Below, piece after piece: positions 44,427-53,289 of a DNA stretch of 64,000 nt. The notes beneath the pieces were generated by a model. The model was not told where the DNA came from. It worked only from the letters and a program-made list of their open reading frames with translations, and searched no databases. Both the position numbers and the translations under genes were made by a program. This stretch comes from Faucicola osloensis_C (GTDB lineage Bacteria > Pseudomonadota > Gammaproteobacteria > Pseudomonadales > Moraxellaceae). The DNA lies in the NCBI GenBank assembly GCA_019353055.1, contig JABAHL010000002.1:248001-312000 (forward strand). Direction: 5' to 3'. The stretch's first letter is position 1; every line of letters begins with the position of its first letter.

Positions 44427-44840
44427 AAAGACCCGCACTCACTATCTGCACCCAAACCCATTTATCCCATCCACCGCCGCTTAACCATAGTATGGTGGGT
44501 TTGGCTGGGGTTTCGATTGCTGGCAGTACCGCTATTGACGCATTGGTTGGCAAGTATAAAGCCTGCTATGGTCGGCGGGATTGCTTGGCAAGCTTTGTGG
44601 TTGATACCTGCGCTCTTATCAACGCCTTATATCGTGAAAGGCAAAAGCCCATACGCGCTACTGCTCTTAAGTATGCTCACTTTTGTATATTTGGGGGGCA
44701 GTGGTATGGTTGCACTAAAATACGGGTACCAGATGCATTGGGGGTTGATGGCTGTCTGGTTGGTGGATTTTGTTTTGCTAGGATGGGTCAATTACTGGCT
44801 ATTTATTTTGTTAAAACGATTACCAAAAATGAATGGTTAA
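44418..44840 (+). CDS. DUF2069 membrane protein
   Basis: Small inner-membrane protein of unknown function. After a basic N-terminus there are four hydrophobic helices (about residues 20-38, 45-63, 68-90, 100-125), with WWVWLGFRLLAVPLLTHWL, GGIAWQALWLIPALLSTPYI and KSPYALLLLSMLTFVYLGGS. 140 aa, typical for the family. DUF2069 genes often follow wrbA. The start at 44418 lies in the second copy of a 17-bp duplication; the ancestral start probably overlapped the wrbA stop. Confidence 0.84.
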   Translation: MRKKDPHSLSAPKPIYPIHRRLTIVWWVWLGFRLLAVPLLTHWLASIKPAMVGGIAWQALWLIPALLSTPYIVKGKSPYALLLLSMLTFVYLGGSGMVALKYGYQMHWGLMAVWLVDFVLLGWVNYWLFILLKRLPKMNG

Positions 44841-44843
44841 GTA

Positions 44844-44893
44844 AAAAAAGAGCGTACCCAAGTCTCGTATGCCCTGTCACGTACGCCCTTTTT
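44844..44893. terminator. Bidirectional terminator between DUF2069 and carboxylesterase genes
   Basis: A-rich arm AAAAAGAGCGTAC pairs with GTACGCCCTTTTT (one mismatch) around a roughly 23-nt loop. The genes converge here. A 13-bp tandem duplication, ATGCTAAAACATT/ATGCTAAAACATC, follows at 44894-44919. Confidence 0.6.
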
Positions 44894-44920
44894 ATGCTAA
44901 AACATTATGCTAAAACATCG

Positions 44921-45589
44921 TTAGGCTAACACGTCATTTAGCCATTTACCGATAATTTTGAGTTGCGGCATACATACTTGGTGCGCCATCGGATAGCTGT
45001 AAAACTGCGGCTGATAACCTTTTGACTCAAGCCATGCTTTGGCTTCTTGCCCAAGCTGCACTGGGACAACAGGGTCTTGTGTGCCATGATGAATAGCGAT
45101 GTTTAGATTTTTATTGGCCTCACTTAAAGTTAGGCTGTCTTTGGTCGCTAAATAAGTCGATAGGGTTAACAGTCCGGCTAATGGTTTGTCATAAGTTAAC
45201 GCGGTTTGATAGGCGACCGCACCACCTTGCGAGAACCCAGCAAGTACAATATGTTCAGGCGCTACACCGCGCTCAATTTCGCGGGCGATTAAATCGCGGA
45301 TACGCTGTGCTGATTGCTCGATTTGGACAACGTCAATTTTGCGCGCAAGCGACATTTCCAAAATATCATACCAAGCCGGCATCACATAGCCTTGGTTGAT
45401 GGTTACAGGAATGGCGGGGGCGTGAGGAAATACAAACCGTATGCCATGGTTACCATTGAGTCCCAAGTCAGGGACGACCGGCTCAAAGTCATGACCGTTG
45501 GCGCCCAAGCCATGTAGCCAAATCACGGCTCTATCAACCGGCAGATTGTTGGGATTGTGGATGACTTCAACCGTTTTTAATAAACTCAT
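44921..45589 (-). CDS. Carboxylesterase/phospholipase family alpha/beta hydrolase
   Basis: Cytosolic esterase of the YpfH/EstB (COG0400) group acting on short-chain esters. The oxyanion segment is VIWLHGLGANGHDFEP. The nucleophile elbow is LAGFSQGGAVAYQTAL (Ser about 115). The Asp is in HHGTQDPVVPVQLG and the His in YPMAHQVCMPQL. 222 aa, normal. The ATG at 45587-45589 follows AAAGGAGAA; five extra upstream codons are unlikely. It is divergent from hrpA. Confidence 0.88.
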   Translation of the reverse strand: MSLLKTVEVIHNPNNLPVDRAVIWLHGLGANGHDFEPVVPDLGLNGNHGIRFVFPHAPAIPVTINQGYVMPAWYDILEMSLARKIDVVQIEQSAQRIRDLIAREIERGVAPEHIVLAGFSQGGAVAYQTALTYDKPLAGLLTLSTYLATKDSLTLSEANKNLNIAIHHGTQDPVVPVQLGQEAKAWLESKGYQPQFYSYPMAHQVCMPQLKIIGKWLNDVLA

Positions 45590-45727
45590 AAATTCTCCTT
45601 TCATGTGAAACTATCAAATGTCATAAAAATAATTAGCCGATAGCTTAAAAATAGGGATAACGCTTGATTTTAGCTTATTCATACCACATTATCTAGGCAA
45701 TGTTTACCATAAGAATAGCCTAAGTGA

Positions 45728-48700
45728 ATGAAAGAACTTATATCGACTGCTGTACCATTAAATGATCCTCAACTAGACAAGCCCCAAACAGACAAGCACC
45801 ATGGTGTAAAATTACCTGTCATGGCAAAAGACAGCTATTATCTGTCACGCCTTGCCCAACAATTAAAACAAATCAAAGACAAAGAAAGCGAAGACTATAC
45901 GTCAAGATTTGACCGCTATCAAAAACAACTCAAACACTCGCAAGACAGGGTGCAAAGCCGTATCGCCAGTATACCAACGATACATCTCAACGAAGACTTG
46001 CCTGTCAGCCAACAAGCCGATAGACTCATCAAAGCCATCCAAGACCACCAAGTCATCATCGTGGCAGGGGAGACAGGCTCAGGCAAAACTACCCAATTAC
46101 CTAAGATTGCCATGCTTGCCGGACGAGGGGTAACAGGGCAAATTGGACATACACAGCCAAGACGATTAGCGGCGCGTAGTGTGGCAAATCGCATTGCTGA
46201 AGAATTAGGGGAAACGCTCGGACAGACAGTCAGCTTTAAAGTACGTTTTACTGAGCAAGGCTCATCGGATTCTATTGTCAAATTGATGACCGACGGTATT
46301 TTGCTTGCCGAAATGGCGCATGACAAGTTTTTGAGCCGCTATGATACCATTATCATTGACGAAGCCCACGAGCGCAGTCTTAACATCGACTTTATCATGG
46401 GTTATCTCAAGCGTCTATTGCCAAAACGTCCCGATTTAAAAGTGATTATCACATCGGCGACGCTCGACACAGCAAGATTTAGCCAATATTTTTCTAGCGT
46501 TGATGGTAAAACCAAAAAAGCGATGCCCGCGCCTGTGTTTGTGGTTGAAGGTCGCAGTTATCCCGTGGAAGTGCGCTACCGTCCGTTGACGGAGGAGATT
46601 GTCACAGGTTCGGATGATGACAGCTTTGATGATGTTGAAGAAAACTTGCCGCGAGCGATTACCGCAGCGGTGGAAGAATGCTATCAAGACGCTGCCAGCA
46701 AAGGGCATGCTGACCAAGCAGATATTTTGATTTTTGCGGCGACAGAAGCGCAAATTCATGATTTGGCAGATATTTTAAATACTTACGCCCCACGTCATAC
46801 CCAGATTTTACCGTTATTTGCCCGTCAAAGTTTTGCCGAGCAGCAGCAGATTTTTCACCCGACAGGCGGCCGTCGCATTATCATCGCCACCAACGTTGCC
46901 GAAACCGCCTTGACCGTGCCCAATATCCGCTACGTCATTGATTTGGGATTTGCTCGGATGTCACGCTATGACTATCGCTCGCGAGTACAACGACTGCCGA
47001 TTGAAGCGATTAGCCAAGCTGCCGCCAATCAACGAAAAGGTCGCTGTGGACGTATCGCGGCGGGCGTGTGTATCCGTTTATATTCAGAAGAAGACTTTAC
47101 CAGCCGTCCTGAATTCACCGAGCCTGAAATTTTGCGTACCAACTTGGCGTCGGTGATTTTGCAAATGGCAAACTTGGGGTTGGGCGACGTAGAAAACTTT
47201 GACTTTATCCAGCCCCCTGACAATCGACTGGTCAATGACGGGCGTAAACTGTTAGAAGAATTGGGTGCGATTGCCACCAAAAAAACTGAAAATAGCCTAA
47301 GCAAATCTAATAACAATAGCAAAGGTCAATCCAAACGCCATCCAAATCAACTCACCAAAGTCGGTCAAATGATGGCAAAAATGCCCATAGACCCTCGTTT
47401 GGCACGTATGCTGATTGCAGGTGAGCAATACGGTTGTCTCAAAGAGCTATTGGTGATTGTATCGGGCTTGTCAGTGCAAGACCCTCGAGAACGCCCGAGC
47501 GATAAGCAAACCCAAGCTGACCAAAAACACGCATTATTTCGCCAAGCCGACAGCGATTTTTTATTTTATCTCAGTCTTTGGCAGGCAATTCATGGGGCCT
47601 TATTTAAAAGCAGTGGATTTAAAAGCAGTGGTCTTAAAAACAGTGATCTTGACCATCAAAAAAATGCAACGCTAGATGATGAAGCCGCGCCAATCGCGCA
47701 AAGCCCGTATGAAAACGACAAACTAACCAACAGCCAACGTAAAAGCTTTGCCAAAAAACATTTTTTAAGCTCGCCGCGTTTACGTGAATGGCAACAAACC
47801 CATAGCCAGTTGTTGCAAATGGTGGATGGCTTAAAATTAACCATCAACCAAGAGCCCGCCAGTTATGTGCCTATTCACCGAGCATTGCTTACGGGTTTGC
47901 TGTCGTTTATTGCACAAAAAGTCAATGATGTCGACAAAAGCGGTAAGCTAATCAAAGCCAAACGCGGCGAGTATGTCACCGCGCGTCAGCACAAAGCCAA
48001 GATTTTTCCTGCCAGTACTTTGTTTAAGCAAAATCCGCTATGGGTGATGGCGTTTGAGGTGGTTGAGACCTCGCAGGTGTTTATGCGTACCGCTGCCAAA
48101 ATCGAGCCAGAGTGGATTTTGGCGATGGCAGGGGATTTGCTCAAATACCATTATTTTGAGCCGCATTGGTCAGCCAAAACGGGGCATGTCAAGGCATACG
48201 CCCAAATCAGCCTGTTTGGTCTGATTGTGGTACACAAACAATTGATGAATTATGAGCGGGTCAACCTTAGCGAGTCTCGAGAAATCTTTTTGCGAGATGC
48301 CTTGGTCTTGGGCAATTTAAATGCCCCGTCCACAGGCGATGGTAAAAAAGGCAAATTGCCGCCATTTTTGCAGCATAATATAGATAAAGTCGCTGATTTA
48401 TCCTTGATTGAAGATAAGCTGCGACGTCGAGATTTGCTGGTTGATGAAGAGCAATTATACGATTTTTATGCCAAGCGAGTGCCTGAGCATATCGCTAGTC
48501 GCAAAGTATTTGAAGATTGGCGAAAAGAAGTAGAAAAAACGGAGCCACAGTTTTTATTTTTTAGTGATAAAGATGTACTCAACGAACAAGCACCCGCTAC
48601 CCAAGCTTTCCCAGAAACGTGGCAACTGGGTAATCTGAAACTACCCTTGTCGTATATTTTTGACCCCACTAGCGACGATGATGGCGTGACCATTAAAGTC

Positions 48701-50023
48701 CCGCTCGTTGCCTTACCACAGGTTGATGCGGTTGAATTACTGTGGGGCATTGCAGGGTGGCGCTATGAGCTAGTCTTACAGCTATTAAAGACGTTGCCAA
48801 AAGATATTCGCCGTCAAATCGTACCCGTGCCCGATACCGCCAAACAAATTTTTGACACGCTTGAAAAAAACCACCATGGCGGACTGCTAAGGCAACTGTG
48901 CCAAGCCTTAAACCAGCGCGGCGTGCGTGGCGCAAACAACCAATTTGTAGAGCCAAAAGACTTTAATCCAAGCGAGGTTGAAACCTATTTGCAGCCACAA
49001 ATTGCGTTGGTCGATGACAAAAACCGTCTGATTGAAAAAGGGCGAGATATTGACGCATTAAAACTGCGTCATCAAGTCACCACAAGCCAAGCCGTCGCCA
49101 GTGGTAAAGGCGTACATAGCGAGTTTCCCGAGCATTTTAACTTTATGCAAAACCGCCACAGTGCAGGCGTGATGATCAAGCAGTTTTCGGCACTGGTTGC
49201 CGATGGGCAGCCAAGCTATAGCGATAAAAAGGCTGTGTCTATTCAGCAATTTACCGATGTCAGTGTGGCAATCAACAAACACCGTCAGGGCTTGCTTGCT
49301 TTAATCGGCAATGAGCTCGGCGCAAAAGCCAGACAGCTTACCAGCCAAATTGATAAAAACTTTAAACTTGCCTTTGCGCCACTTGGTGAGCTTGATAGAC
49401 TCAAAGATTTGCTGATTCATGCCACGCTTGATGCCACTTTTGAAAAATTTGTTGCGGACTTTGACCATGCAAAATTCACGGCAGGGATTCATGATAAAGA
49501 GTTGGTGATTGCCATCAATCAGTTACCTTTGACGTTGGATGAATTTAACCAAGCCAAAGCCGTGGTGCTTGCCAATTTCTTGAGCGTGGGTCAAAGTGTA
49601 TTAGTTCAGCTAAAATCGGTGTATGAGCAGTGGCAGCAAGTTCGCCAAAAACTGCTGTTACTTGACCGTGATATTTTTGAAGAAAGTATTGAAGATATCG
49701 AAGACCAGCTCGATGATTTGAGTTTGTCGGACTTTGTGTATCGCATGAGTTATCAAGATTGGCAGCAATATCCGCGTTATCTGCAGGCGTTGTTGGTGCG
49801 ACTTGATAGGCTTGAGCACAATTTGGATGCCGATCTTGATGCCGTGTATCAGCTTGATAAACACATGGAGAGGCTGTCTGTTAAGGGCAACGATGAGACA
49901 ATTATGCCGTATCGTTGGTTGGTTGAGGAGTTTCGGATTCAGCTGTTTGCCCAGCCGATGAAAACCCGTGTGCCTGTCTCAGATAAACGCCTAGAAAAAT
50001 TGTGGGAAGAATTAAATGTCTGA
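45728..50023 (+). CDS. hrpA: ATP-dependent RNA helicase HrpA
   Basis: DEAH-box helicase, in E. coli linked to rescue of stalled ribosomes and fimbrial mRNA processing. Motif I is AGETGSGKTTQLPK (about residue 115), motif II DEAHERSLN, motif III ITSATLD, motif VI QRKGRCGR. An HA2/OB-fold and a DUF3418 C-terminal region follow. 1431 aa (E. coli 1300). An insert between the helicase core and the C-terminal region holds a triplicated five-residue repeat (47603-47647). The start ATG has a weak site; the first 30 residues may be non-essential. It overlaps the next gene by 8 nt. Confidence 0.95.
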   Translation: MKELISTAVPLNDPQLDKPQTDKHHGVKLPVMAKDSYYLSRLAQQLKQIKDKESEDYTSRFDRYQKQLKHSQDRVQSRIASIPTIHLNEDLPVSQQADRLIKAIQDHQVIIVAGETGSGKTTQLPKIAMLAGRGVTGQIGHTQPRRLAARSVANRIAEELGETLGQTVSFKVRFTEQGSSDSIVKLMTDGILLAEMAHDKFLSRYDTIIIDEAHERSLNIDFIMGYLKRLLPKRPDLKVIITSATLDTARFSQYFSSVDGKTKKAMPAPVFVVEGRSYPVEVRYRPLTEEIVTGSDDDSFDDVEENLPRAITAAVEECYQDAASKGHADQADILIFAATEAQIHDLADILNTYAPRHTQILPLFARQSFAEQQQIFHPTGGRRIIIATNVAETALTVPNIRYVIDLGFARMSRYDYRSRVQRLPIEAISQAAANQRKGRCGRIAAGVCIRLYSEEDFTSRPEFTEPEILRTNLASVILQMANLGLGDVENFDFIQPPDNRLVNDGRKLLEELGAIATKKTENSLSKSNNNSKGQSKRHPNQLTKVGQMMAKMPIDPRLARMLIAGEQYGCLKELLVIVSGLSVQDPRERPSDKQTQADQKHALFRQADSDFLFYLSLWQAIHGALFKSSGFKSSGLKNSDLDHQKNATLDDEAAPIAQSPYENDKLTNSQRKSFAKKHFLSSPRLREWQQTHSQLLQMVDGLKLTINQEPASYVPIHRALLTGLLSFIAQKVNDVDKSGKLIKAKRGEYVTARQHKAKIFPASTLFKQNPLWVMAFEVVETSQVFMRTAAKIEPEWILAMAGDLLKYHYFEPHWSAKTGHVKAYAQISLFGLIVVHKQLMNYERVNLSESREIFLRDALVLGNLNAPSTGDGKKGKLPPFLQHNIDKVADLSLIEDKLRRRDLLVDEEQLYDFYAKRVPEHIASRKVFEDWRKEVEKTEPQFLFFSDKDVLNEQAPATQAFPETWQLGNLKLPLSYIFDPTSDDDGVTIKVPLVALPQVDAVELLWGIAGWRYELVLQLLKTLPKDIRRQIVPVPDTAKQIFDTLEKNHHGGLLRQLCQALNQRGVRGANNQFVEPKDFNPSEVETYLQPQIALVDDKNRLIEKGRDIDALKLRHQVTTSQAVASGKGVHSEFPEHFNFMQNRHSAGVMIKQFSALVADGQPSYSDKKAVSIQQFTDVSVAINKHRQGLLALIGNELGAKARQLTSQIDKNFKLAFAPLGELDRLKDLLIHATLDATFEKFVADFDHAKFTAGIHDKELVIAINQLPLTLDEFNQAKAVVLANFLSVGQSVLVQLKSVYEQWQQVRQKLLLLDRDIFEESIEDIEDQLDDLSLSDFVYRMSYQDWQQYPRYLQALLVRLDRLEHNLDADLDAVYQLDKHMERLSVKGNDETIMPYRWLVEEFRIQLFAQPMKTRVPVSDKRLEKLWEELNV
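47603..47647. repeat. 15-bp triplet tandem repeat inside hrpA
   Basis: TTTAAAAGCAGTGGA, TTTAAAAGCAGTGGT and CTTAAAAACAGTGAT are consecutive in-frame 15-mers encoding FKSSG FKSSG LKNSD. Confidence 0.92.
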
Positions 50024-51104
50024 TGAAGATATACAAACTATTTTTAAAACATTATTAAGCACGAGAAGAATCTTTCACATCACAACTGATGCCACTTATT
50101 CTGAAAAAGAAATCTTCAAAGATAGTTATTTTTCTGGGTATGGTACAGGAGTGCTAATAAAGTATTCAGGTACTTTTTTTCTTTTAACCGCTAAGCATGT
50201 TTTGAAGGATTACATAGAGGGTGATTTACCTAATACGTCACCTTTTAGGATTCAAAGCGATGTAAAAAAGGATTTTGATAATACAAATGATTTTCTTTAT
50301 CCGAAGATAATATGGGATATTGGTCAGCTAATTAGTAATGACAGCGACTACGATTTTGAGGATATTGTTCTTGTGGAGTTATTTCCACCCTTACCAAATC
50401 AGAAAGTGGATGATTTTCTCTTATTTGATGAAATAGAAGTGCTTGAAATTGATAATTTTGTTGAGGGTAAAATATCATTTGAAAGTGGATATTCTTCTCA
50501 ATCCAATCCTTATTTTCACGAACCGGATAATTCAGAGCTTCCGTTTGATGAAAGTAAGTTCACTACTAGTACAATGGTTAAGAGAGACTTTATTTTAGGT
50601 AAGTTGAAGTTAGAAAATGGCATTTATCATTTCGAAAAATTAAATTACTTGGGTCAAGATACAAATGGTATGTCTGGTGGGCTTATAGCAACTATTGAAA
50701 ATGGAAAGTCCAAACTTATTGGTATTCATATAAGGGGAGCAAAAGAAAGTTCAAGAATAAATTTCATCCCTATTGAAAAAATTATGGAAGCTATTGTAGA
50801 TTATCAAAATGCACCACACCGTAAAGTAGATTACCTATATTTTGATCGTTTGAAAAAAGGATACGGATTTAGACCTTTTTATGACTTTATGAGCGATAAT
50901 TTCGCAGAGAATTTTTTTAAATTAGGAATGTCTGATAATGGACAAAATGATGATGAAGTTGTTAAACAGTATTTTGATTATTTGGTTGAAAACAAAGATT
51001 TTTTTCTCTCTCATTACAGAGATATTGGCCAGCGTAACGGCAATACAGAAAGAACTGATAACTTTAAAGCCATCTTAGAAATGATTTGTATTGATGGTAG
51101 TTAG
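50016..51104 (+). CDS. AT-rich trypsin-like serine protease-related protein
   Basis: No named family assigned. The first 270 residues show a trypsin/chymotrypsin-like order of catalytic motifs: GTGVLIKYSGTFFLLTAKHV (His), YDFEDIVLVEL (candidate Asp) and DTNGMSGGLIATIE (Ser in GxSGG). The C-terminal 90 residues are helical and acidic. There is no signal peptide or membrane helix, so it is predicted to be cytosolic. A sampled line has 18 of 60 G/C (30%) against 26 of 60 in hrpA, suggesting transfer. Its ATG overlaps the hrpA stop by 8 nt, with GGGAAG upstream. Confidence 0.72.
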   Translation: MSDEDIQTIFKTLLSTRRIFHITTDATYSEKEIFKDSYFSGYGTGVLIKYSGTFFLLTAKHVLKDYIEGDLPNTSPFRIQSDVKKDFDNTNDFLYPKIIWDIGQLISNDSDYDFEDIVLVELFPPLPNQKVDDFLLFDEIEVLEIDNFVEGKISFESGYSSQSNPYFHEPDNSELPFDESKFTTSTMVKRDFILGKLKLENGIYHFEKLNYLGQDTNGMSGGLIATIENGKSKLIGIHIRGAKESSRINFIPIEKIMEAIVDYQNAPHRKVDYLYFDRLKKGYGFRPFYDFMSDNFAENFFKLGMSDNGQNDDEVVKQYFDYLVENKDFFLSHYRDIGQRNGNTERTDNFKAILEMICIDGS

Positions 51105-51245
51105 ATAAATATATTGAATAAACATTAACACCAGTTTTAAATTGGTTATAGTCAAATAGTTTTTAAAGCAATTTATCTTAGAATATTTGGTAAATTAATA
51201 TAAACCGAGTAAAATACTAAGATTAAATTTTTAAAAGTGAAAGTC

Positions 51246-52733
51246 ATGCCAAGCCAACCGCAAGTTTTTAATCCCCAGTCTACCAATAAACCCGCCACCC
51301 ACCACCAAGCCAACCATAATGAAAACCGTACTGTAGGTCAAAGCGCCAGCCAAACGGCCCACCAACTGGCTCAAGATATAGTAACAACAAAAGCGCCTAA
51401 GATTGGTTTTGTGTCGCTTGGCTGCCCTAAAGCCTTGGTGGATAGCGAGCGCATTATCACCGAGCTTAGCCGTGATGGCTACCAAGTCGCCAGTGACTAT
51501 GATGGCGCAGATTTGGTGGTGGTCAATACTTGTGGCTTTATCGAATCTGCGGTGCAAGAATCGCTTGATGCCATTGGTGAGGCGATTACCAAAAACGGCA
51601 AGGTGATTGTCACCGGTTGCCTTGGCAAGGATGCCGAAAAAATCAAAACCATGCACCCAGCCGTACTTGCGGTGACGGGCGCACATGCCTATGAAGAAGT
51701 CGTCAATGCCGTGTCGCATTATGTGCCAAAACCTGCACCATCAAAAACTTACGATCCAAAAATTGACCTAATCAATGATGCGGGCATTAAGCTTACGCCA
51801 AAACATTATGCTTATGTCAAAATATCGGAAGGCTGTAACCACCGTTGCACATTCTGTATTATCCCAAGCTTTCGTGGTGACCTCGTTAGTCGCCCGATTG
51901 ACAGTATCATGACTGAAGCGGCTGCGCTCAAAAACGCAGGCGTCAAAGAGCTATTAATCATCTCGCAAGATACCTCAGCCTATGGCGTAGATCTTAAGTA
52001 CAAAACCAGTTTTTGGAATGGCATGCCCATCAAATCCAAATTTTACGATATGTGCGAGGCACTGAATCGACTGGGCATTTGGGTGCGTTTGCATTACATC
52101 TATCCTTACCCGCATGTTGATGCTGTGGTCAAACTGATGAGTGAAGAGAAGCTACTGCCATACCTTGATATCCCGTTCCAACATGCCAGCCCCAATGTGC
52201 TCAAAGCCATGAAACGCCCCGCGCATAGCGAAAATGTACTGGCGCGCATCAAAACTTGGCGCTCGATTTGCCCCGATATTGTCATTCGCTCTACCTTTGT
52301 GGTTGGTTTCCCTGGGGAGACAGAAGAAGATTTTGAATATTTGCTTGACTGGCTCAAAGAGGCGCGATTAGACAGAGTAGGGGCGTTTACCTATTCAGAA
52401 ATAGAAGGCGCGGCGGCAAACGACTTGCCGAACCCCGTGCCAGAGGCTATCAAACAACAACGCTATGAACGACTGATGGCGCTACAGCAACAAATCAGTG
52501 CCGAAAAACTGGCTGAAAAAGTCGGTAAAACCTTAAAAGTGCTGGTGGATGAGATTGATGAAGAAGAAAATATCGCCATTTGCCGTAGCTATGCCGATGC
52601 GCCAGAAATTGACGGTCACGTGTATGTAGATAATATTGATGCATCGGTTAAAGTCGGTGAATTTTTGACCGTCACCATTGATGAAGCCAACGAGTATGAC
52701 CTTTTTGCCAGTTTTACCGCTGAACTGTTATAA
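51246..52733 (+). CDS. rimO: Ribosomal protein S12 methylthiotransferase RimO
   Basis: Radical-SAM enzyme that methylthiolates Asp of ribosomal protein S12. The N-terminal MTTase domain has FVSLGCPKALVDSE and NTCGFIESA. The radical-SAM cluster motif is CNHRCTFCIIPSFRG. A C-terminal TRAM domain follows. 495 aa; the catalytic part starts near residue 52, so about 50 extra N-terminal residues rich in Gln/His/Asn are present (E. coli 441 aa). The start is uncertain: ATG at 51246, or GTG at 51237. Confidence 0.94.
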   Translation: MPSQPQVFNPQSTNKPATHHQANHNENRTVGQSASQTAHQLAQDIVTTKAPKIGFVSLGCPKALVDSERIITELSRDGYQVASDYDGADLVVVNTCGFIESAVQESLDAIGEAITKNGKVIVTGCLGKDAEKIKTMHPAVLAVTGAHAYEEVVNAVSHYVPKPAPSKTYDPKIDLINDAGIKLTPKHYAYVKISEGCNHRCTFCIIPSFRGDLVSRPIDSIMTEAAALKNAGVKELLIISQDTSAYGVDLKYKTSFWNGMPIKSKFYDMCEALNRLGIWVRLHYIYPYPHVDAVVKLMSEEKLLPYLDIPFQHASPNVLKAMKRPAHSENVLARIKTWRSICPDIVIRSTFVVGFPGETEEDFEYLLDWLKEARLDRVGAFTYSEIEGAAANDLPNPVPEAIKQQRYERLMALQQQISAEKLAEKVGKTLKVLVDEIDEEENIAICRSYADAPEIDGHVYVDNIDASVKVGEFLTVTIDEANEYDLFASFTAELL

Positions 52734-52747
52734 GGATAAGGATTATC

Positions 52748-53092
52748 ATGTCTCAATCAATGATAGCGTATTGCTTTTTAGCGATTGCGATTGTTAGTGA
52801 GGTTACTGGTTCAACTTTTTTGGCAAAATCAGAAGGGTTTAGCAAACCCTTGCCCACTATCATCACCATGATTTGTTTTGGCATTGCTTTTTATCTTCTT
52901 TCACAAGTTATAAAAATCATACCATTAGGGATTGCTTATGCCATTTGGTCAGGGGTAGGTATTGTGTTGACCGCTATCATTGGGTACTTTATTTTGGGTA
53001 ATAAACTGGATTTACCCGCCATCGCGGGCATGAGTCTAATTATATTGGGTGTGATTGTGATTAATCTGTTTTCTCATTCAGCCACGCATTAA
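52748..53092 (+). CDS. Small multidrug resistance (SMR) efflux protein, EmrE-like
   Basis: Proton-coupled exporter of cationic drugs/quaternary compounds, four membrane helices in 114 aa. The essential glutamate of helix 1 is present (AIAIVSEVTGSTFLAKS, Glu18). GIAYAIWSGVGIVLTAIIGY is the canonical helix 3 and dimer motif. The AAGGAT site before the ATG is good, 15 nt after the rimO stop, so it is likely read from the same transcript. Whether it exports biocides or acts like a guanidinium/other exporter cannot be told. Confidence 0.9.
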   Translation: MSQSMIAYCFLAIAIVSEVTGSTFLAKSEGFSKPLPTIITMICFGIAFYLLSQVIKIIPLGIAYAIWSGVGIVLTAIIGYFILGNKLDLPAIAGMSLIILGVIVINLFSHSATH

Positions 53093-53289
53093 TCCACACT
53101 TTGATATAGTACCTTGAATATAGCGTAGGGAAGTTTGATGGCTAAAGCCGACTGAATTTTCAAGGTTAGAGCAGGGTAAAAATTAAAATGACTGTTGAAA
53201 TTATCTTTACACTATCTAAAAACCGTTAATTTTGTTAAAATTTCGCCATTTGCATTATTTGTAATCCAACAGCCAACAAGAGGTCAACC

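Noticed and set aside
51231..51719. 162-codon minus-strand frame opposite rimO
   Set aside because: It is fully antisense to the well-supported rimO and has no family features or ribosome-binding site.
53188..53229. 13-codon frame upstream of pyrH as a possible leader peptide
   Set aside because: Spacing to the nearest AGGG is too long and there is no attenuator-like hairpin or run of regulatory codons.
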